Assembly: GCA_963678675.1 (NCBI GenBank)
Contig: OY783196.1
Location: forward strand, 22,298,827 to 22,362,826
Direction of reading: 5' to 3'
DNA from: Xiphydria camelus
Taxonomy: Eukaryota > Arthropoda > Insecta > Hymenoptera > Xiphydriidae
Length of the DNA stretch: 64,000 bases
Shown in pieces: positions 35,405 through 48,134 of this stretch (its first letter is position 1; each line of letters starts with the position of its first letter). The notes beneath the pieces are model-generated. The model was not told the DNA's origin. It worked only from the letters and a program-made list of their open reading frames with translations, and did no database searches. A program made the translations under genes and the position numbers.

Positions 35405-36929
35405 ATAAAATTCCTCTCTATTGCGTCATTTCTTTTTTCTGTACATACCATATGTGAGGCTAAACTTACTCGCCAGGAAAGAAACTTCAGTCGTCATTAT
35501 AAATCAATAATACAATCATTTATACAATACTTTTTTCAAGATTACATTTTTACCTATAGCAAAGTTTCACGTCGATGTAGGTTAAAAGCTCATGTATAAT
35601 GAAATAACGGTGATTGTGACATTTCTGTCCTGGCTAGTACTATTACCATTTCCGATCAGAATAACGGATATACCGACAATAAAAGTTGATCGCAACCAAA
35701 AAAAAAGTGTTTACAACTTTTCCATATTTCGCTATCCGCCGACGTCGACGATTTCTCACGAACATGGACACGTGAGAAAGTCAACGAGCGGAGAAAAAAA
35801 TACCAACAGGATCGAGACAAATTTCTTCTAAACAGGTAAAAAACCACGTCATGGGGCAAACAACGTTATCTTTCACTTAGCACGAGGCAATGTCGCCGGA
35901 TATATCTCTCTATCGCGATCGTAATAATCGCGGCCAGCGACTCTATAAATACGATAAGATCCAGTAACGGTGGATTCCCGCGAACATCGTTCCGCAAGTG
36001 AAATCGCGAGTAGCCGAGCGGCAAGACGACGACGAAGGATGGGCCCGTCGGGGAAGAAATCGTGGGAGAGCGAGGCGATGCGTCCGCGTGTGGCACGACA
36101 CCGGCGATCGTACCTCGAGACACTCTGCTGCATCCTTCTCTCGATGCAGAGTATCGGATCTCGAGTTCCATCCGCGATGGCGTGCAACGATGTCTCCTCG
36201 TATCCAGTGCGTGAACGCCCCGTCGTTCTTCTGGTGCGCCGATGACGGTAGGTGCGGGACATCGGGTCCCGTCGGTATCGGATGGCTTTCCCGAATCTCT
36301 CACCCTCAGCAGCCCGAATGCATCTCGAGAAATCGCCCGCAGGAACGGGAGCGCTCGAGACAGTCAGGGACGCGCAGAATTCGGTCTTTAAGGTTTCTCG
36401 AGCGTTATACTAAAAATAGTGAGAAATGCTTGAAAATGATTGCATTCGGTAGATTAAAGTAAAAAAAAATTCAGTTAAATTTTCAAGTCTTTTAAGAAGC
36501 TCGTTGAAAAGATTTTTGAATAACAAAATAACATACGTTCTTATGGGTTATAACCAACAAACCGCGACATTTCTAAGTAAAACAGTGAAAAAATTCTGAA
36601 ATTTTTTGAACAGCAAGTTTAATGAACTAAAATCATCCATACCAATTTTCACGTTCATTAAGAAGCCCGTTATTTTTTTATTAATTGTTCTTTATAAATG
36701 TAAGCTTTGATAAGTCAATGTGGCAACGTTGCATGACGTACAGATGCATGACCAGATGTTTTGGGCTCCATTTTTGAACTCACAGATACACACATACTAC
36801 TGTACGTCGAATGTTGTTGCCACATCGCACGAAGAACATACTTTAGTGTTACTGTACTTCAGTGGACTAACTTTTAGCAGGGAAAAAGCCCCTGTACCGC
36901 TCGAGAAACCTCAAATAAGAAAAATATTC

Positions 36930-37195
36930 ATATTTTTAAATTCAATTTGTAGTCTGCATACATATTCGATGTCATACGAAAAAGAAAATATCTGAAAAAA
37001 TTAGTATTTACCGAGTTATAAATGTGTCTCTCCCTGTAACATCGTGACTTCATCGTAACGCCAGAGACACACTTATGACGAGTGCGAGAGAGATAGACTC
37101 ACAGCACGATGACGTAGCTGTATTTCTAAATAACGTTTTCCAGCTCATATAAGGCCGAAAATGAGAAATGAAAAAACACGGGGTAAATAATTTTG
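36930..37195 (+). repeat. Dispersed repeat P, copy 1
   Basis: Shared landmarks with copies near 42600 and 51340: a GAGTTATAA word, CGT/GTTTCTCTC, (A/T)CATTGTGAC(G/T)TCATC, GAGAGATAGACT, CGTTTTCCA(G/A)CT(C/T)ATATAA, and a final GGGGT..ATAATTTTG(C/T)CC. Copies are diverged and non-coding. Strand is relative only. Confidence 0.6.
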
Positions 37196-37228
37196 CCCGC
37201 ATAAAAAAATGCTTAAAAACCGAATTGC

Positions 37229-37469
37229 CCGCACGGAAAAAAATATTATAAATTATAACGTTTTTACGAAGTTTGTGGTAAAATGCGGGACAAGGTCAAT
37301 TTATTGTTACGATAACTGCAATTTTAGTAAAAATTACAGCAAACGCTTGCAACTTCTACGAGTTTTACTGTACATAATTTTTACTAAAATTGTAATTATC
37401 ATAACAAGATACACAAACAAATTGGCCTTGTCCCGAAATTCACCACTCCGAAATTGTTTCTCCGTGCGG
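37229..37469. mobile_element. MITE with CCGCACGGA termini
   Basis: The left end CCGCACGGAAAAAAATATTA and right end AATTGTTTCTCCGTGCGG are inverted. Internally, GGGACAAGGTCAATTT and GCAATTTTAGTAAAAATTAC pair with the right-hand complements. No coding capacity. Confidence 0.75.
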
Positions 37470-38431
37470 AGAGCTTGGTTTGCGACGAGACGCGGAAATT
37501 CGGCTGCGTGAAAGAGGTGGAAGCACCCTTCTCCTCCACCACCGTCCGTTCCACCGTCTCCTCCTCGTCGTCATCGCCGGTGGAGCGATGCACCTGCGCG
37601 CGGAGTCCTCCTCGAGCATCCCTCTCTCCGTGATCCCACCGCCTCCGGCGACGACGTCGCCAATTTCTGACGCGGACTTCAGCCGCGTCCGTGAGGGTCT
37701 CTTCGCCGCCCGGAACTCATAGGACTGTACGCCCGGAAGTGCTGCTTTTCGCGAAAACTCAGCGGCTGCCTCCGAGCGCGATGAGCCGATCGTGAAAGTG
37801 CGAAGGCGCACGCTCCATTTACACGGAGTACCGTTTACGTACGTACATACCGGGGCGATCGGCTCCGTTGCACTTATCAGCTTCCATTACGCGCCGTGAG
37901 CTGAAATTAAAGGAAACCGCGTGTGTAGGACACGTCGGGGACTCGGAGAAAATATCTCCGCGATCGCTGCGCTCGCCTCTCTACCCTTTCTCCTCGTCGG
38001 CGGTACACCGGGAGAGCCGGTACTTGTTTCCGCGCCGGCCTTCGTATTTGTATATATCGCCTTCCGTTCGTCCTTCCACCGTCGCGTCGTCGTGACACAT
38101 TCGTCAGCCCCCCAAAGTCGCGAGAAGCGGTCAATCGTGGAAAGCGGACCGTCGCGGGCAGCGGACTTCGGGGAAACCGGAAGTACCTACCTACTTACCT
38201 ACCGCACGCTCCTCGCGGGATGGCGCGCACTCGCGCAGTGAATCACGCGCGGTTCGATCGCTTCGAGAAACTACGAGACACGCCGAACCGGATTGAAGTA
38301 TATCTCTCGGCCCGTTAGAGAGTCGTCCTCGCGCGATTATACAGCCATCTCTTCGGCGCGGTTCCGGGAAATGTATAGCCGATATGCCAACCGCGAAGCT
38401 CTGTACATCACCAAACTCCGGGACCAGCGTC

Positions 38432-38454
38432 GTGCGCGCGCGCGCGCGCGCGCG
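38432..38454. repeat. (CG)n microsatellite
   Basis: A perfect CG dinucleotide run within a GC-rich intergenic segment. Confidence 0.85.
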
Positions 38455-39096
38455 ATTCCGAGAGCGCTCTCGAACCCAGGCATTAAGAGCGTTCCCCTTA
38501 CCGCGCCGAGCCCCCTGCGGCGGGCACACGGGCGTACGTAAGGTACGCACTCGACGGTTTTCACTTGGTGTGACCCAGTTACGGCTTTGTCGCCGCGGCG
38601 GAAGAAAGGCATCTCCCGCTCGTTTCTCGCGGGAGAAAAGGGAGCGAAGTACCTGCACCTACCGCGGCGTGTCCTGGCGAACGCGCGGGCCCGGCCCGCT
38701 ACAGGCATCGGTGCGTTGAGCGCGTCCCTCGCTCGACATTGGCCGAGAATGACATGTGGTCGTCGAGGACGATGCGGGCGTGCAAATCGAGCGCGCACGG
38801 TGATCGGTGACACGCGGACGTACGGTGCTGTTGCGACGGCACGCTTGCGGAGGGGAGGTGTGTGTGCGTACCGCGCCGGGAGTGGGGCGAGGGATGCTGG
38901 AGAAGTTCGGCTCTCCCAGCGGATTCCCTCGCCTCGCCTCGTCGCCCTCGCCACACCTCGACGCTTATCCCCGACTCCGCGCCGCTCCTCGCATCGGTGG
39001 TTGTTGTTGAAACATAAACCACTCCGGAGATGCTGGTATGAAAATGCCGAGCTGGTGGGGGGGGATCTCCCCGAGTACGGACTACACCTGACCAGA

Positions 39097-39103
39097 TATA
39101 TAG
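39097..39103 (+). promoter_or_regulatory. TATA-like box for the Osiris gene at 39317
   Basis: TATATAG with an initiator-like ACAGTC about 32 bp downstream. Confidence 0.5.
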
Positions 39104-39316
39104 AGCTAGGGCAAGGCTTCCGTTACGTACAGTCTTTCTAGTGCTCTCAGGGACGCGTCTCGCACGGAGGAGTCCTCTGTCTCTCTCTCTGTCTCTCGGT
39201 TCCCGGTAACGCAGTTTCGCAAGGGCGAACGAGAGTAAAACGGTGTTTCATTCGCATCGAATCGCCCGCGTAATTCGTGCTCGATCACAGTCGAGAGGAA
39301 GCCCCCTCACGCCAGA

Positions 39317-40247
39317 ATGGAACGATCCGCCCGGTACGTCGGTCTCGGCCTCCTCGTGACGGCGCTCGTCGTCGCGGCGTCCGCGAGGTCTGCGGAGCCG
39401 AACGCGAACACGAACTCGATCGACGAGCAGGCCGCCAGGTCCGCGGGCAACGGCGTACTCGGGGACCTCCGATACGTTTATCAGGTGTACAAGGAGTGTT
39501 CGTCGGCGGAGCTGAGCTCCTGCCTGAAGGTGAAGCTGCTCTCGGCGATGGACCGGGCGTCGCGTAGCCTGCAGCTGACGGTCGCCGAGGGTGTCACCAT
39601 CGTGAAGGAAGGTGCGGTCGAGAACGAGGTGGCGGCGCCCAAGACCGAGGAGGAGATCGAAGCCGGCCTGCCCAGAGCTCTCGGCGAGAAGGAGGACGCG
39701 CTGAACACGATGATCTTCGACAAGATCCTCCGCTTCTTCCAGAGTCACACGCTGAAGCTGAAGATGCCGAACGTCGAGGAGCTCCGTCGCAGTCTGACCG
39801 AAGAGGGTGAGCAGATCGTACCTCGCCACGTCGAATGGCTCCTCCTCCCCCGTCCCCATCCTCCTCGATTCTCGCATCTCGAACATATTTTATTTGCCCC
39901 CGGATGAAATGAGACAATCACGAACGAATCTCCCATTCACAGGTCGTAAGAAGAAGAAGGGAATGGGCGGCCTCATGGCCATCCCCCTGCTCATCGGTGG
40001 AACCCTGGTGCCCCTGGCTCTCGGTGCCCTGGCCTTGCTCGCGGGCAAGGCGCTCATCGTGAGCAAACTCGCGCTGGTGCTCGCCTCCATAATCGGCCTG
40101 AAGAAGCTCGTCTCCGGCGGCGGCGACCACGGAGGCCACGAGGTGGTTCAAGTCGCCGGCGGCGGCGCTGGTCACGGGTCCAGCGGCTGGGCGAGATCGA
40201 GCCACGAGCTCGCTTACTCGGCGTACAACCCGTCGCCCTCCGCTTAG
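39317..40247 (+). CDS. Osiris family (DUF1676) protein, GRKKKK type
   Basis: Exons 39317-39806 and 39943-40247 join in phase 1, giving 264 aa. Domains: signal peptide (~1-26), linker, two-cysteine region (CSSAELSSC), DUF1676 amphipathic segment with LTVAEGVTIVKEG and FQSHTLKLKMP, then EEGRKKKKGMGG at the exon junction, the core (~172-215; GTLVPLALGALALLAGKALI... IIGLKKLV), and a Gly/His tail ending GWARSSHELAYSAY. This is the most typical family architecture in the window. A poly(A) signal lies near 40766. Confidence 0.93.
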
Positions 40248-40765
40248 ACGCGCGGAAAGCCCCGTCCACGCGACGATCGACGAGCCCCCCCCGCTCGTTC
40301 TCGCCCGCTCGACGACGATCGATCGCCGGACGCGCGATCGCGAAACCTTCGTCGATTGGGCTGCGCGCGTACGCGTTTCGTACTCTCCTATTCGCGTTTT
40401 GTATCTCGTCTTCCGACGCACTGTGATTTAATTTAACTTCTCTCTAACCCCTCTCGCCTCTCTCTCCACCTCTAATCTCTCTCGCGGACCACGACCTTCT
40501 CACCTTTCGTTATCGCGGTCGCGTCTCCGGGTCTCCTCGACTTTGTCCGTCATTTTCATCTCCCTATTCGCACCTATGCACGTACGAGTCTACGAAACAC
40601 GCAGGACCAACACCACGTCGCATCGCCCCTTTCTTCAAGGGCGTCCTCCCAACGTGTTATTGTATACGCTCAATCACACATTTTCAGTATTTATTATTTA
40701 CGAGTGAATTACATCATAACTCTAGGCGTAATACCGCAAAATGTAATATATTTATATAGATGTCT

Positions 40766-40771
40766 AATAAA
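40766..40771 (+). terminator. AATAAA polyadenylation signal of the gene at 39317
   Basis: A canonical hexamer about 520 bp after the stop at 40247, within AT-rich sequence. Confidence 0.5.
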
Positions 40772-41375
40772 GAAGATCCAGTCCACCGTAAAGACTCGGA
40801 CCGGCGTTTTACCGCGCGTTGCATCCGCAGTGCACTCGGCTCTCTCTTCCCGCATCCTACCGGTACAGCGTGAAATCGGATACAGACCGCGCTTGATTGG
40901 TCTCGTACGGCGTGTGCGAGAGAGCGAGCGCGAGAAGTGGCGCAGTAAAAACCCCGTTAACGCTATTGTCGCGTACAATCCACTCGAGGATCGCAGCGAG
41001 TGGAATTCCTCGTCTTCGAGGTAACGACGAGGAATTCCACCTGACACGCGGACAAATCCGCGCGCTATCAACATTTACGAGCGGAAGCGAAAAGAATTCT
41101 TGTACGACTCGAGAATAGACGGAGTGTCGTCGCCCGTTGAGCACTCGACTCCGAATTGGCAAGTTTCGACTTCGGGTGAAATTAACGGAAGTCGGACGAT
41201 CGGGTCGTCGAGAGAAACGTGTGGAAAGAGGAGCGGAGAGCGCGCGCGTGCGCGCGGCATCGATTCGGGGCCTCCGCATTATTCGATCGCCAAAAGCCCG
41301 CGCGCTTCTTTAGGAGGAGATGAATACATTTAAACGACGAGGTGGAACGCGGATTCGAGAATGAATGGAGAGCGA

Positions 41376-41384
41376 CAGAGAGAG

Positions 41385-41420
<36 letters not shown>
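41376..41420. repeat. (GA)n microsatellite
   Basis: An imperfect GA repeat of about 45 bases. Confidence 0.85.
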
Positions 41421-41421
<1 letters not shown>

Positions 41422-42599
41422 TCGCGACGGGAGAAAAGCAGATTACCCGAAGCCGTTCCACGGGTATCGAGCTAAACGAAATTCCCCGACCGTACTTCGG
41501 TTCGACGAATGTACGTAGGATCGTCGCGATACGGGCCAACGGAGCACGGGACTCGTTTCCGCCGCCGCGTGCGGCCGAGTCCGTCGTCCGTGAGAGACGC
41601 GGAGTTACCTACATACGAGCGCGCGATCCGGTGAACACGCACTTTACGCACTCTCTCGGCCGAGCCGATATACGCAACGCACACATCCTAGGAAGTAAAC
41701 CAGGCCGGGCAGCCGGCCGGCCCGTGCCTACCTGCCAGCTTGCGCCTGACTGGCCAGCATCCGCGCGCAGCGCCTTTTCGAGGTGTCTCTAACACTCTCC
41801 ACCGCGCGCGCGGAGACGCGGTTAATGTGTCCGACGGTGCAGGCACAGCCAAACGCTCCAAATACGCGAGCATAGGCAGCGGGGGGCGTTCGCCCTTTGC
41901 CGCCACGATCGCGCCGAAGCGCGGGATAAAAGCGGGGTTCGCGGATCGTGGGTCCAGAGGCGGCGCGCGGTAAGAACCCGTTCCGAATCAACTTGCGGCC
42001 GCAGGTTCGCGGCGGTGGCGAGGGAGGTGCCGGAGGGAGACCGTAGCGGTGCGATGTACGCGTCGCAGGCGCGACGGCCGGCCGTGGCCGTAGAGCCTGC
42101 GCGGAGCGTCGCGGGGGCCTTGACCTGGCCTCGATCTTCCGTGAGTTCACTCTCACCGCGAACGAGGAGAGGAAAGTGTTCGTTTACCCACGCGTGTGCG
42201 CGTGTACCTTTTCGATTAGCGCGTTTTGATCGCAAGCGCGAAATCGTCGCGCCCGATGCGATGCGAGCGCTCGACAGCGATCGCGTGGACACGCGTGTAC
42301 ATACATAGGTACGCGCGCGCTCGGCACGTACGATAGCGGCGCGACGATCTCGGCGATACGGCTCGAGATTGGTCGGTCGTGGGTTGCAGGAGAGGATAGG
42401 TTTTTTTTGTTGAATTATTAATGGGGTGGTTTGTAGAAACTGTCGAGCAAATTGGATGATTAAGAGGATACTTTGCTTCTATGTATATGCGAAGCTTTAT
42501 TTCGGGATATCTTGATAGATGTTCCTTTAATTCGTTGAATTCGTCAGTTCTGCACTGAGATATATAACTTGGTCAATTTGGTCTTGTCCTATGAGATAT

Positions 42600-42880
42600 A
42601 CTTATTTAAATTTAATGTGTAATTCATATATATATTCAATATTAAATGGAAAAGAAACGATTCGAAAAAATTATTATAATATTTGCAGTTATAAGTGCGT
42701 TTCTTTCTCCAAGATTGTGACGTCATCGGAAAGGCATAGTCTTACTAGACTATGATTTAGTTGCACCTGAAGATATCGTTTTCTAGCTTTGATAAGGCGG
42801 AAAATGAAAAATGGAAAAATACGGGGTTGATAATTTTGTCCAAATTTCTCGAATCTGCAATAAAAAAAATTAATGTCAGA
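42600..42880 (+). repeat. Dispersed repeat P, copy 2
   Basis: It has the GCAGTTATAAGTGCGTTTCT, ATTGTGACGTCATC, CGTTTTCTAGCTTTGATAAG, GATAATTTTGTCCAAATTTC and TCGAATCTGCAATAAAAAAA blocks shared with the copies at 36930 and 51340-52170. Confidence 0.65.
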
Positions 42881-44368
42881 TCTTGGAGACGATGACTAAA
42901 CTGTTTGGTGAAATATGGATTCTCTATTTGATTGATTGAACTGATCACATTTTGGTTAGAATAACTAAAAACGTTTAACTAAAAACATATTTCTTGTCAT
43001 TTTAACCTTATTATTTTCCTCGACGTGTAGTTCAATTTTCAGTCCTACACTTGAGAAAATTTTTAATCTAAAAGATTTAATCCGATTTTCTAGTTATTCA
43101 GGTTTATTTAACATACTCCGATTTAATTTGTTTCTCAATTAAGTACCTCGGTTCTCTATAATATTCTGGATTTATCATAGCATTTTTAGCCTCGTAATCT
43201 GTGCTAACCGATAGCGTATACCAGTTGGCTTTATTTCTTCAGCTTCTCAAGTAGGTTAAACGTGACACGCGTCTTTTCTCTTTCAGTTCCTGAAGTAATA
43301 TTCCGTATTGTTTCGTACTATTTGCAGAGCTCGACCCTCTTTCTTTAAACTCGTGTACCTACCTCCATTAAAAGCGTACTTTTTTTTCTTCCTCAAACCA
43401 ACACAAGCGACTAATTTTGTCCGGAAAATCTCACTTCCCCCTACCCTTCCTTTTCACCCTCTTCGTTACCACGTTACTTCCCATGAAAATTATTCGACGA
43501 TTCTCCTCAAACGCACAACTCATCATCCGCGAAACTCCTTCGAAATAATTTTGCTCCGTCAACGCGCTTCGGCCGCTTCAGCAACAGGTTCCCTCGCACT
43601 TCGCCCGTCGAGGGCCGATGGACGCGATTCCGCCCGGGAGAAAGTCGATACATCCGACTCTTCTTTCCGCTCACGGCGTGTCTCCGGCATTTCTTTCTCT
43701 AGGCGGCCACCAGCAGGAGGCTTCGGGGTCATCGGGAGGCGCGGCCGTGCCTTGGTCCCCGCACCCTACCCTCCAAAAGGTCTGGCGCGAGCCCAACTCG
43801 TACGCGTTGTAAGTAGTCGGATGAACACTGATACATTCCGCAAGAACCGTTAAACGTTCGCGCGCTAGAGAGTATCCGGAATAAATTACTTCACAGAGTC
43901 CATGCGAGCGCATGCCTCGTCTACGGGAAATCCCAAATAGGTTCCGATTTTCTCGCAACGACGCCGTCCCGGCCAATCGCATCGCGCCCCGGCCCGCTCG
44001 CGAATCGACATATCGAGATCGGCCGGTCTGACCTCGATGACCCGATCGGCCGTCTCCTAAACGTCGCGCGAGTTTCGCGCGCCGCGGCGGCGAGAGAGTG
44101 CGAGCGAACGCACCCATACGCGGCCGCGGCCCGGCAGTCGTCTCGTCGTTGACAAACACCACGCGCGCGCGCACGCACGGCTCTACACGCATACGCACGC
44201 GCGTACGTGGTAACTACGGAGGAACCGAGACTAACGAACAGAGACGGACGGCGGGACGAGCGAACCGACAGCGGGCAGCCGAACGTCTCGAAGAACCAAT
44301 AGCCCGGCGCGCGCGGAGTGGGGGCTATCAAAATTTCAAAAACGTACGCGGACCCCTTTCGCGCCGAG

Positions 44369-44377
44369 GATAAAAGG
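44369..44377 (+). promoter_or_regulatory. TATA-like box for the Osiris gene at 44558
   Basis: GATAAAAGG with an initiator-like CCAGTGTCG about 30 bp downstream. Confidence 0.55.
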
Positions 44378-44557
44378 CAGCATCGCGATTCTTTCGACCA
44401 GTGTCGTTACGAGCGCCGGTGGTCAAGGAGCAAGGAGGCCCGTTACGTTTCGGTTCATATCGGATTAAGCGAGATCGACCTGCCGGGGGCGGTGATTGCG
44501 AGGGTGAAAGAGAATCGGTCCGAGGAGGGAAGAACCCAGAGAATACGTGCTTCGACG

Positions 44558-46047
44558 ATGCTGAGACTACTGATAGCCTTCGGCCTCTTGGCGAGTGCCG
44601 CCGTCGCGGCTCCGGCCGTTCAGGAATCCTCGGATTCCCTCCTCGGGGACGCGGTCGGGATTTACTCGTCGTGCTCGGAGGAGCAGGACCTCCTGGTGTG
44701 CCTCAAGCTGAAGGCTCTGCGCTTCGTCGACCGTGCCGCGCGCTCCGCCGAAATCTCCGTCGTCGACGGCTTCAAGTTGGTGCAAACCGAGGAGGCTAAG
44801 GCCAGGTAAGGAGAGCCGCGTGAGCCGGCGCAGCGAAAGTGAATTCGAGAGTGTATCTCGGCCTGTCGGTTAGAGGGGCGTGAGTTTTATTCGTACCGTG
44901 AATGGGAGAAAATCGAAGAAAAAGTAGAGCGTCGCGAGTATCCTGCGCGTACGAGATCGGCACCCGCTGTACCGGCGTTGCCGGTTGCGTTCGAGGTTCG
45001 CTGCTTCGCGATCGATAGATCCTTTCGAAAATTTATCGAGAGAGGGGTGAGGGGGACGCGGCGGATGAGAAGATTGATGAACGACTGACTGACACCCGCT
45101 GCGAGAATACGCGGATATTGTAATAATTGTTTGTATCGGCGGGGTCAACGAATCGATTACGAATTCGAGAAAGGGGTTGCGGGCGAGGCGTGTTGAATTT
45201 TACGGAGAGTGAAAGAGAGGAAGCAATTTCGGGAGTTCATTACACGTAGGAAAGGGGAGATCTGACGTGAGATGAGTTTCGATTTGAAATAAAAAATATA
45301 GCAAGAGGAGAAATTACGGTAGAAAGGGAAAAGTACTCGTAGATGAAAGAGAGAAAGAAAGGCATCGCGAACAGGAGATTTTTGAAGAATCGCAGATCGA
45401 TGACCGGTGGTCGTCTCGCGTATTTCAGTCGCGCCGAGAATGCCAGGTCACTCGACGACATCGAGGCCTCTCTGCCCGCTGATGTGGAAGCTAAGGAGGC
45501 CGCCGTCGATGACGCTCTCCTCGATCGCACCTCGAAGTTCCTCTCGACCCATACCGTGGAGCTGTCCGTTCCCGAGGAAGTTGCTCGCTCCTTCGATGAA
45601 GGTGATCTGTCCCTTTTATTTTTACAAACATTTTCTCATTCATGAGAATGAACAACGCGACGAATTACTCGTTTTCCCACACGAGCGACATTGATTCGAT
45701 TGCTTTTTCCTCCCACAAAAACAGCTCGAGGAAAGAAGAAGAAAATCGTCAAATCCCTCCTGCCGATCCTGCTTCTCCTGAAGCTCAAGGCCGCGGCCCT
45801 GATCCCCATCGCCCTCGGAGCTCTCGCACTGATCGCCTTCAAGGCTCTCTTCGTCGGCAAGATCGCCCTGATCATCAGTCTCATCATCGGCCTGCAGAAG
45901 CTGCTGGCGCAGAAGCATCAGAGCTACGACATCGTGGCCCATCCGGTCCACGGCTACAGCCACGACGAGCACCACGGTGACCACCACGGCTGGGGAAGGT
46001 CCGCGGGCGCCGATCTCGCGTACAATGCGTACAAAGCCGCCAACTGA
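44558..46047 (+). CDS. Osiris family (DUF1676) protein, ARGKKKK type
   Basis: Exons 44558-44805, 45429-45601 and 45725-46047 give 247 aa (phase 2, then phase 1). Domains: signal peptide (MLRLLIAFGLLASAAVAAP), two-cysteine region (CSEEQDLLVC), LVQTEEAKA, a second exon with amphipathic helices, the ARGKKKK junction, the core (~150-190; LLPILLLLKLKAAALIPIAL... IIGLQKLL), then HQSYDIVAHPVHGYSHDEHH, HGWGRS and a final DLAYNAYKAAN. For exon 2 an alternative in-frame acceptor at 45446 would drop six residues, but TATTTCAG ending at 45428 is stronger. It shares its phase-2 intron with the gene at 31357. Confidence 0.92.
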
Positions 46048-46257
46048 AAGGAGCGATGGCGTCGAAGCGTACCAGACAAAACCACGCTCGGTAATTTTCT
46101 ACGACAACGACGATGACCACCGCCATGACGACGACGACGACGACGGCGACGAAGACGCCGACGGTTCACAACGAGACGCTGGCCTTTTATCGGCTGAAGT
46201 GACCCTCCGATGCCATCGATGCATGCCGAGGAACGAATGGACGACGGACGACAGATT

Positions 46258-46305
46258 TCTTCTTCTTCTTCTTCTTCATCATCTTCTTCTTCTTCTTCTT
46301 CTTCG
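46258..46305. repeat. (TTC)n microsatellite in the 3' UTR
   Basis: An imperfect CTT triplet repeat downstream of the Osiris stop at 46047. Confidence 0.85.
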
Positions 46306-46525
46306 TAAGGCCGGGTAGAAGTGACGCCGCTATGAAAGCACCTGGCCGTCCCAACGGCGAACGCGGGCTGCAGGGTAACGGACCGGACGTTCGCGCATCG
46401 CGCTACGTCATCCGACCCTCGAGAGTCCCAGTGACTCTCCTCGACGATTCCAAACCACCTTACCAAGAATTATTTATACGTCCGAACGCGAACGGATTGC
46501 CATTGTGTAATTTATATTATTTATG

Positions 46526-46531
46526 AATAAA
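46526..46531 (+). terminator. AATAAA polyadenylation signal of the gene at 44558
   Basis: A canonical hexamer followed by a TG/T-rich stretch (TGTTGTCTTTG), a plausible downstream element. Confidence 0.6.
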
Positions 46532-46585
46532 TGTTGTCTTTGTAATAACGCCTCCTCTCGCGCCTTTTTTTTTTAATCGACCCGT

Positions 46586-46611
46586 CACACACACACACAC
46601 ACACACACACG
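46586..46611. repeat. (CA)n microsatellite
   Basis: About 13 perfect CA units between two Osiris genes. Confidence 0.9.
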
Positions 46612-46871
46612 ACAGGAAACCCTCGTCGAATCGCGATTTCGAGGAAGACGTTCGCCGTCTATCGCGCGGATTCTCATCGCGGAACGAATTTTCTCCGGCG
46701 GAACTTTGCTCTCGCGACGGGTGCATCCGGTGTATCAACTGCGTATAGGTCGGGCAACCGGAGCACGCGAACGTACCGAACGAACGAACGACCGGGGCTT
46801 ACTTTCGCTGCTCGCGTATCTTCCAAAGTGAAACCGATTGTTGCGTCGCGTGTGAACGATCTCCCCGCTCT

Positions 46872-46879
46872 TATATAGG
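46872..46879 (+). promoter_or_regulatory. TATA box for the Osiris gene at 46991
   Basis: TATATAGG with an initiator-like ACAGTT about 25 bp downstream. Confidence 0.6.
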
Positions 46880-46990
46880 CGGTGGTCGACGCGGTTGAGA
46901 CAGTTTTACGGGAATACCTAGTCGGGCGAATTCTACGCGGCTCCGCGCAGGAGCAGGACGAAAAGGAGCGAGACTCGCGGCGAGGTCGAC

Positions 46991-48134
46991 ATGAAGAGGA
47001 ACCTACTGCGGACGCTCTGTCCGTGCTTCCTGCTCGCCACGGCCATCGCGGTGATCATGGAGCCGAAATCGGAGATTCCCGTGGAGCTCGCCGACGCGGA
47101 CGAGGTCGTCGGCTTCAACGAGGCTCTCGGCGTCTGTCTGGCGAGGAAGGAATACGACACTTTGGAGTGCGTGAATCGCGGCGCCCTCAGCGCCCTGCAG
47201 TCGCTGAACGGCAAGGACGAGCTGGACTTCGGCGACGTGCATCTACAGCGGGCGAGCGGTCAGAATCGCGAGCTCCTCGACCTGGACTACGACCCGAAGG
47301 ACTTTGGAAACCTGCTCACGGCCGGGGCGAGGTTAATGGAACAGAGGAGCCTGAGGTGGGACCTCGGCGCCCTCTATCCCGGGCTGCTGATGCAAGTGGG
47401 GCCGACACTGACGGGCCACGGCGTCCTGGAGTTCACGATGGACGAGAGAGCCGCGGCTTACGGCGCCGTGAGGGAAGGCGGAACCGGTGAGTAAGCCGGG
47501 ACACGAACCCCGCCGTTCGTTGACCGTGGCGAAGATCCTCTTCGGACCGTTGCTTGGTAGTTGGGAGCGTCGTCGAGAGGCGGCAGCATCGCGCTCTCGT
47601 ACGTCGCATTTCGGTCAAGGCCGAGAGCGAGCCGGGGAACGGGTGTACCGTAGGAAGCGAGCGGCGCGCACCTGTAGCGTCGACTCCTCTGTTTCAGGTC
47701 GCACGCTCGTGAAGAACCTGTTGCTGCCCTTCCTGCTGGGTTTCAAGTTTAACCTGGCGTCGCTGATTCCGCTGCTCTTCGGCGCGCTGCTGATCATCTC
47801 GAAGAAAGCTTTCGTCCTGGCGAAGGTCGCGGTGATCCTGAGCGGCCTCTTCGGCTGGGGATCGTTGTTCGGCGGCGGTAATCGCGTTCAACCGTACGCG
47901 CCTGTCCCTGTAAATGGATTGGGTACCTACGGTTTCGGTCACGATCACGATCACGGCGGTACTCTTGGCTATCACGAGCACGGCACCGTTTATCGTCCCT
48001 ATAGAGATTACACGCCGTACAATCAGCATGTCATTCGCGAAACCGTGAACGTGTACGAAGGCGATGGAGCGGCGAATGACGGAGAGCGAACGGCTCGGCA
48101 GAGCAAGAATTTCGCTTGGACAAAGAGCAATTGA
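46991..48134 (+). CDS. Divergent Osiris family (DUF1676) protein
   Basis: Exons 46991-47486 and 47698-48134 join in phase 1, giving 310 aa. The N-terminus is hydrophobic (MKRNLLRTLCPCFLLATAIA), a signal peptide or anchor. The two-cysteine region has wide spacing (CLARKEYDTLEC). The amphipathic segment ends with GHGVLEFTMDERAA before the junction, which here reads GRTLVKN rather than GRGKK. The core (~170-218; LLLPFLLGFKFNLASLIPLL) ends at LFGWGSLFGGG. The tail is His/Tyr-rich (GHDHDHGG, YHEHGTVYRPYRDYTPY) and lacks LAY, ending KNFAWTKSN. It is among the most divergent full-length members here. Confidence 0.88.

Larger units (their letters stand above)
33390..39090. other. Transposon-rich intergenic region without a recognised gene
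   Basis: Mostly AT-rich, with the elements at 34118, 35334, 36930 and 37229. A 79-codon frame at 35592-35831 begins with a hydrophobic leader (MYNEITVIVTFLSWLVLLPF) but has no further support. The part from ~37470 to 39090 is GC-rich and gives only Arg-rich shadow frames. Confidence 0.5.
40775..44360. other. Intergenic region without a recognised gene
   Basis: It is GC-rich with Arg-rich shadow frames to ~42330, then AT-rich (42400-43300) with a dispersed repeat copy at 42600-42880, then GC-rich again towards the promoter at 44369. A (GA)n run lies at 41376-41420. Confidence 0.5.

Noticed and set aside
35592..35831. 79-codon frame with hydrophobic N-terminus
   Set aside because: The leader looks signal-like, but the rest matches nothing and it sits in transposon-rich AT-rich DNA without promoter or splice evidence.
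36150..36300. Cys-containing segment resembling an LDL-receptor class A repeat
   Set aside because: Spacing fits only one half of the motif and the frame continues as Arg-rich shadow sequence.
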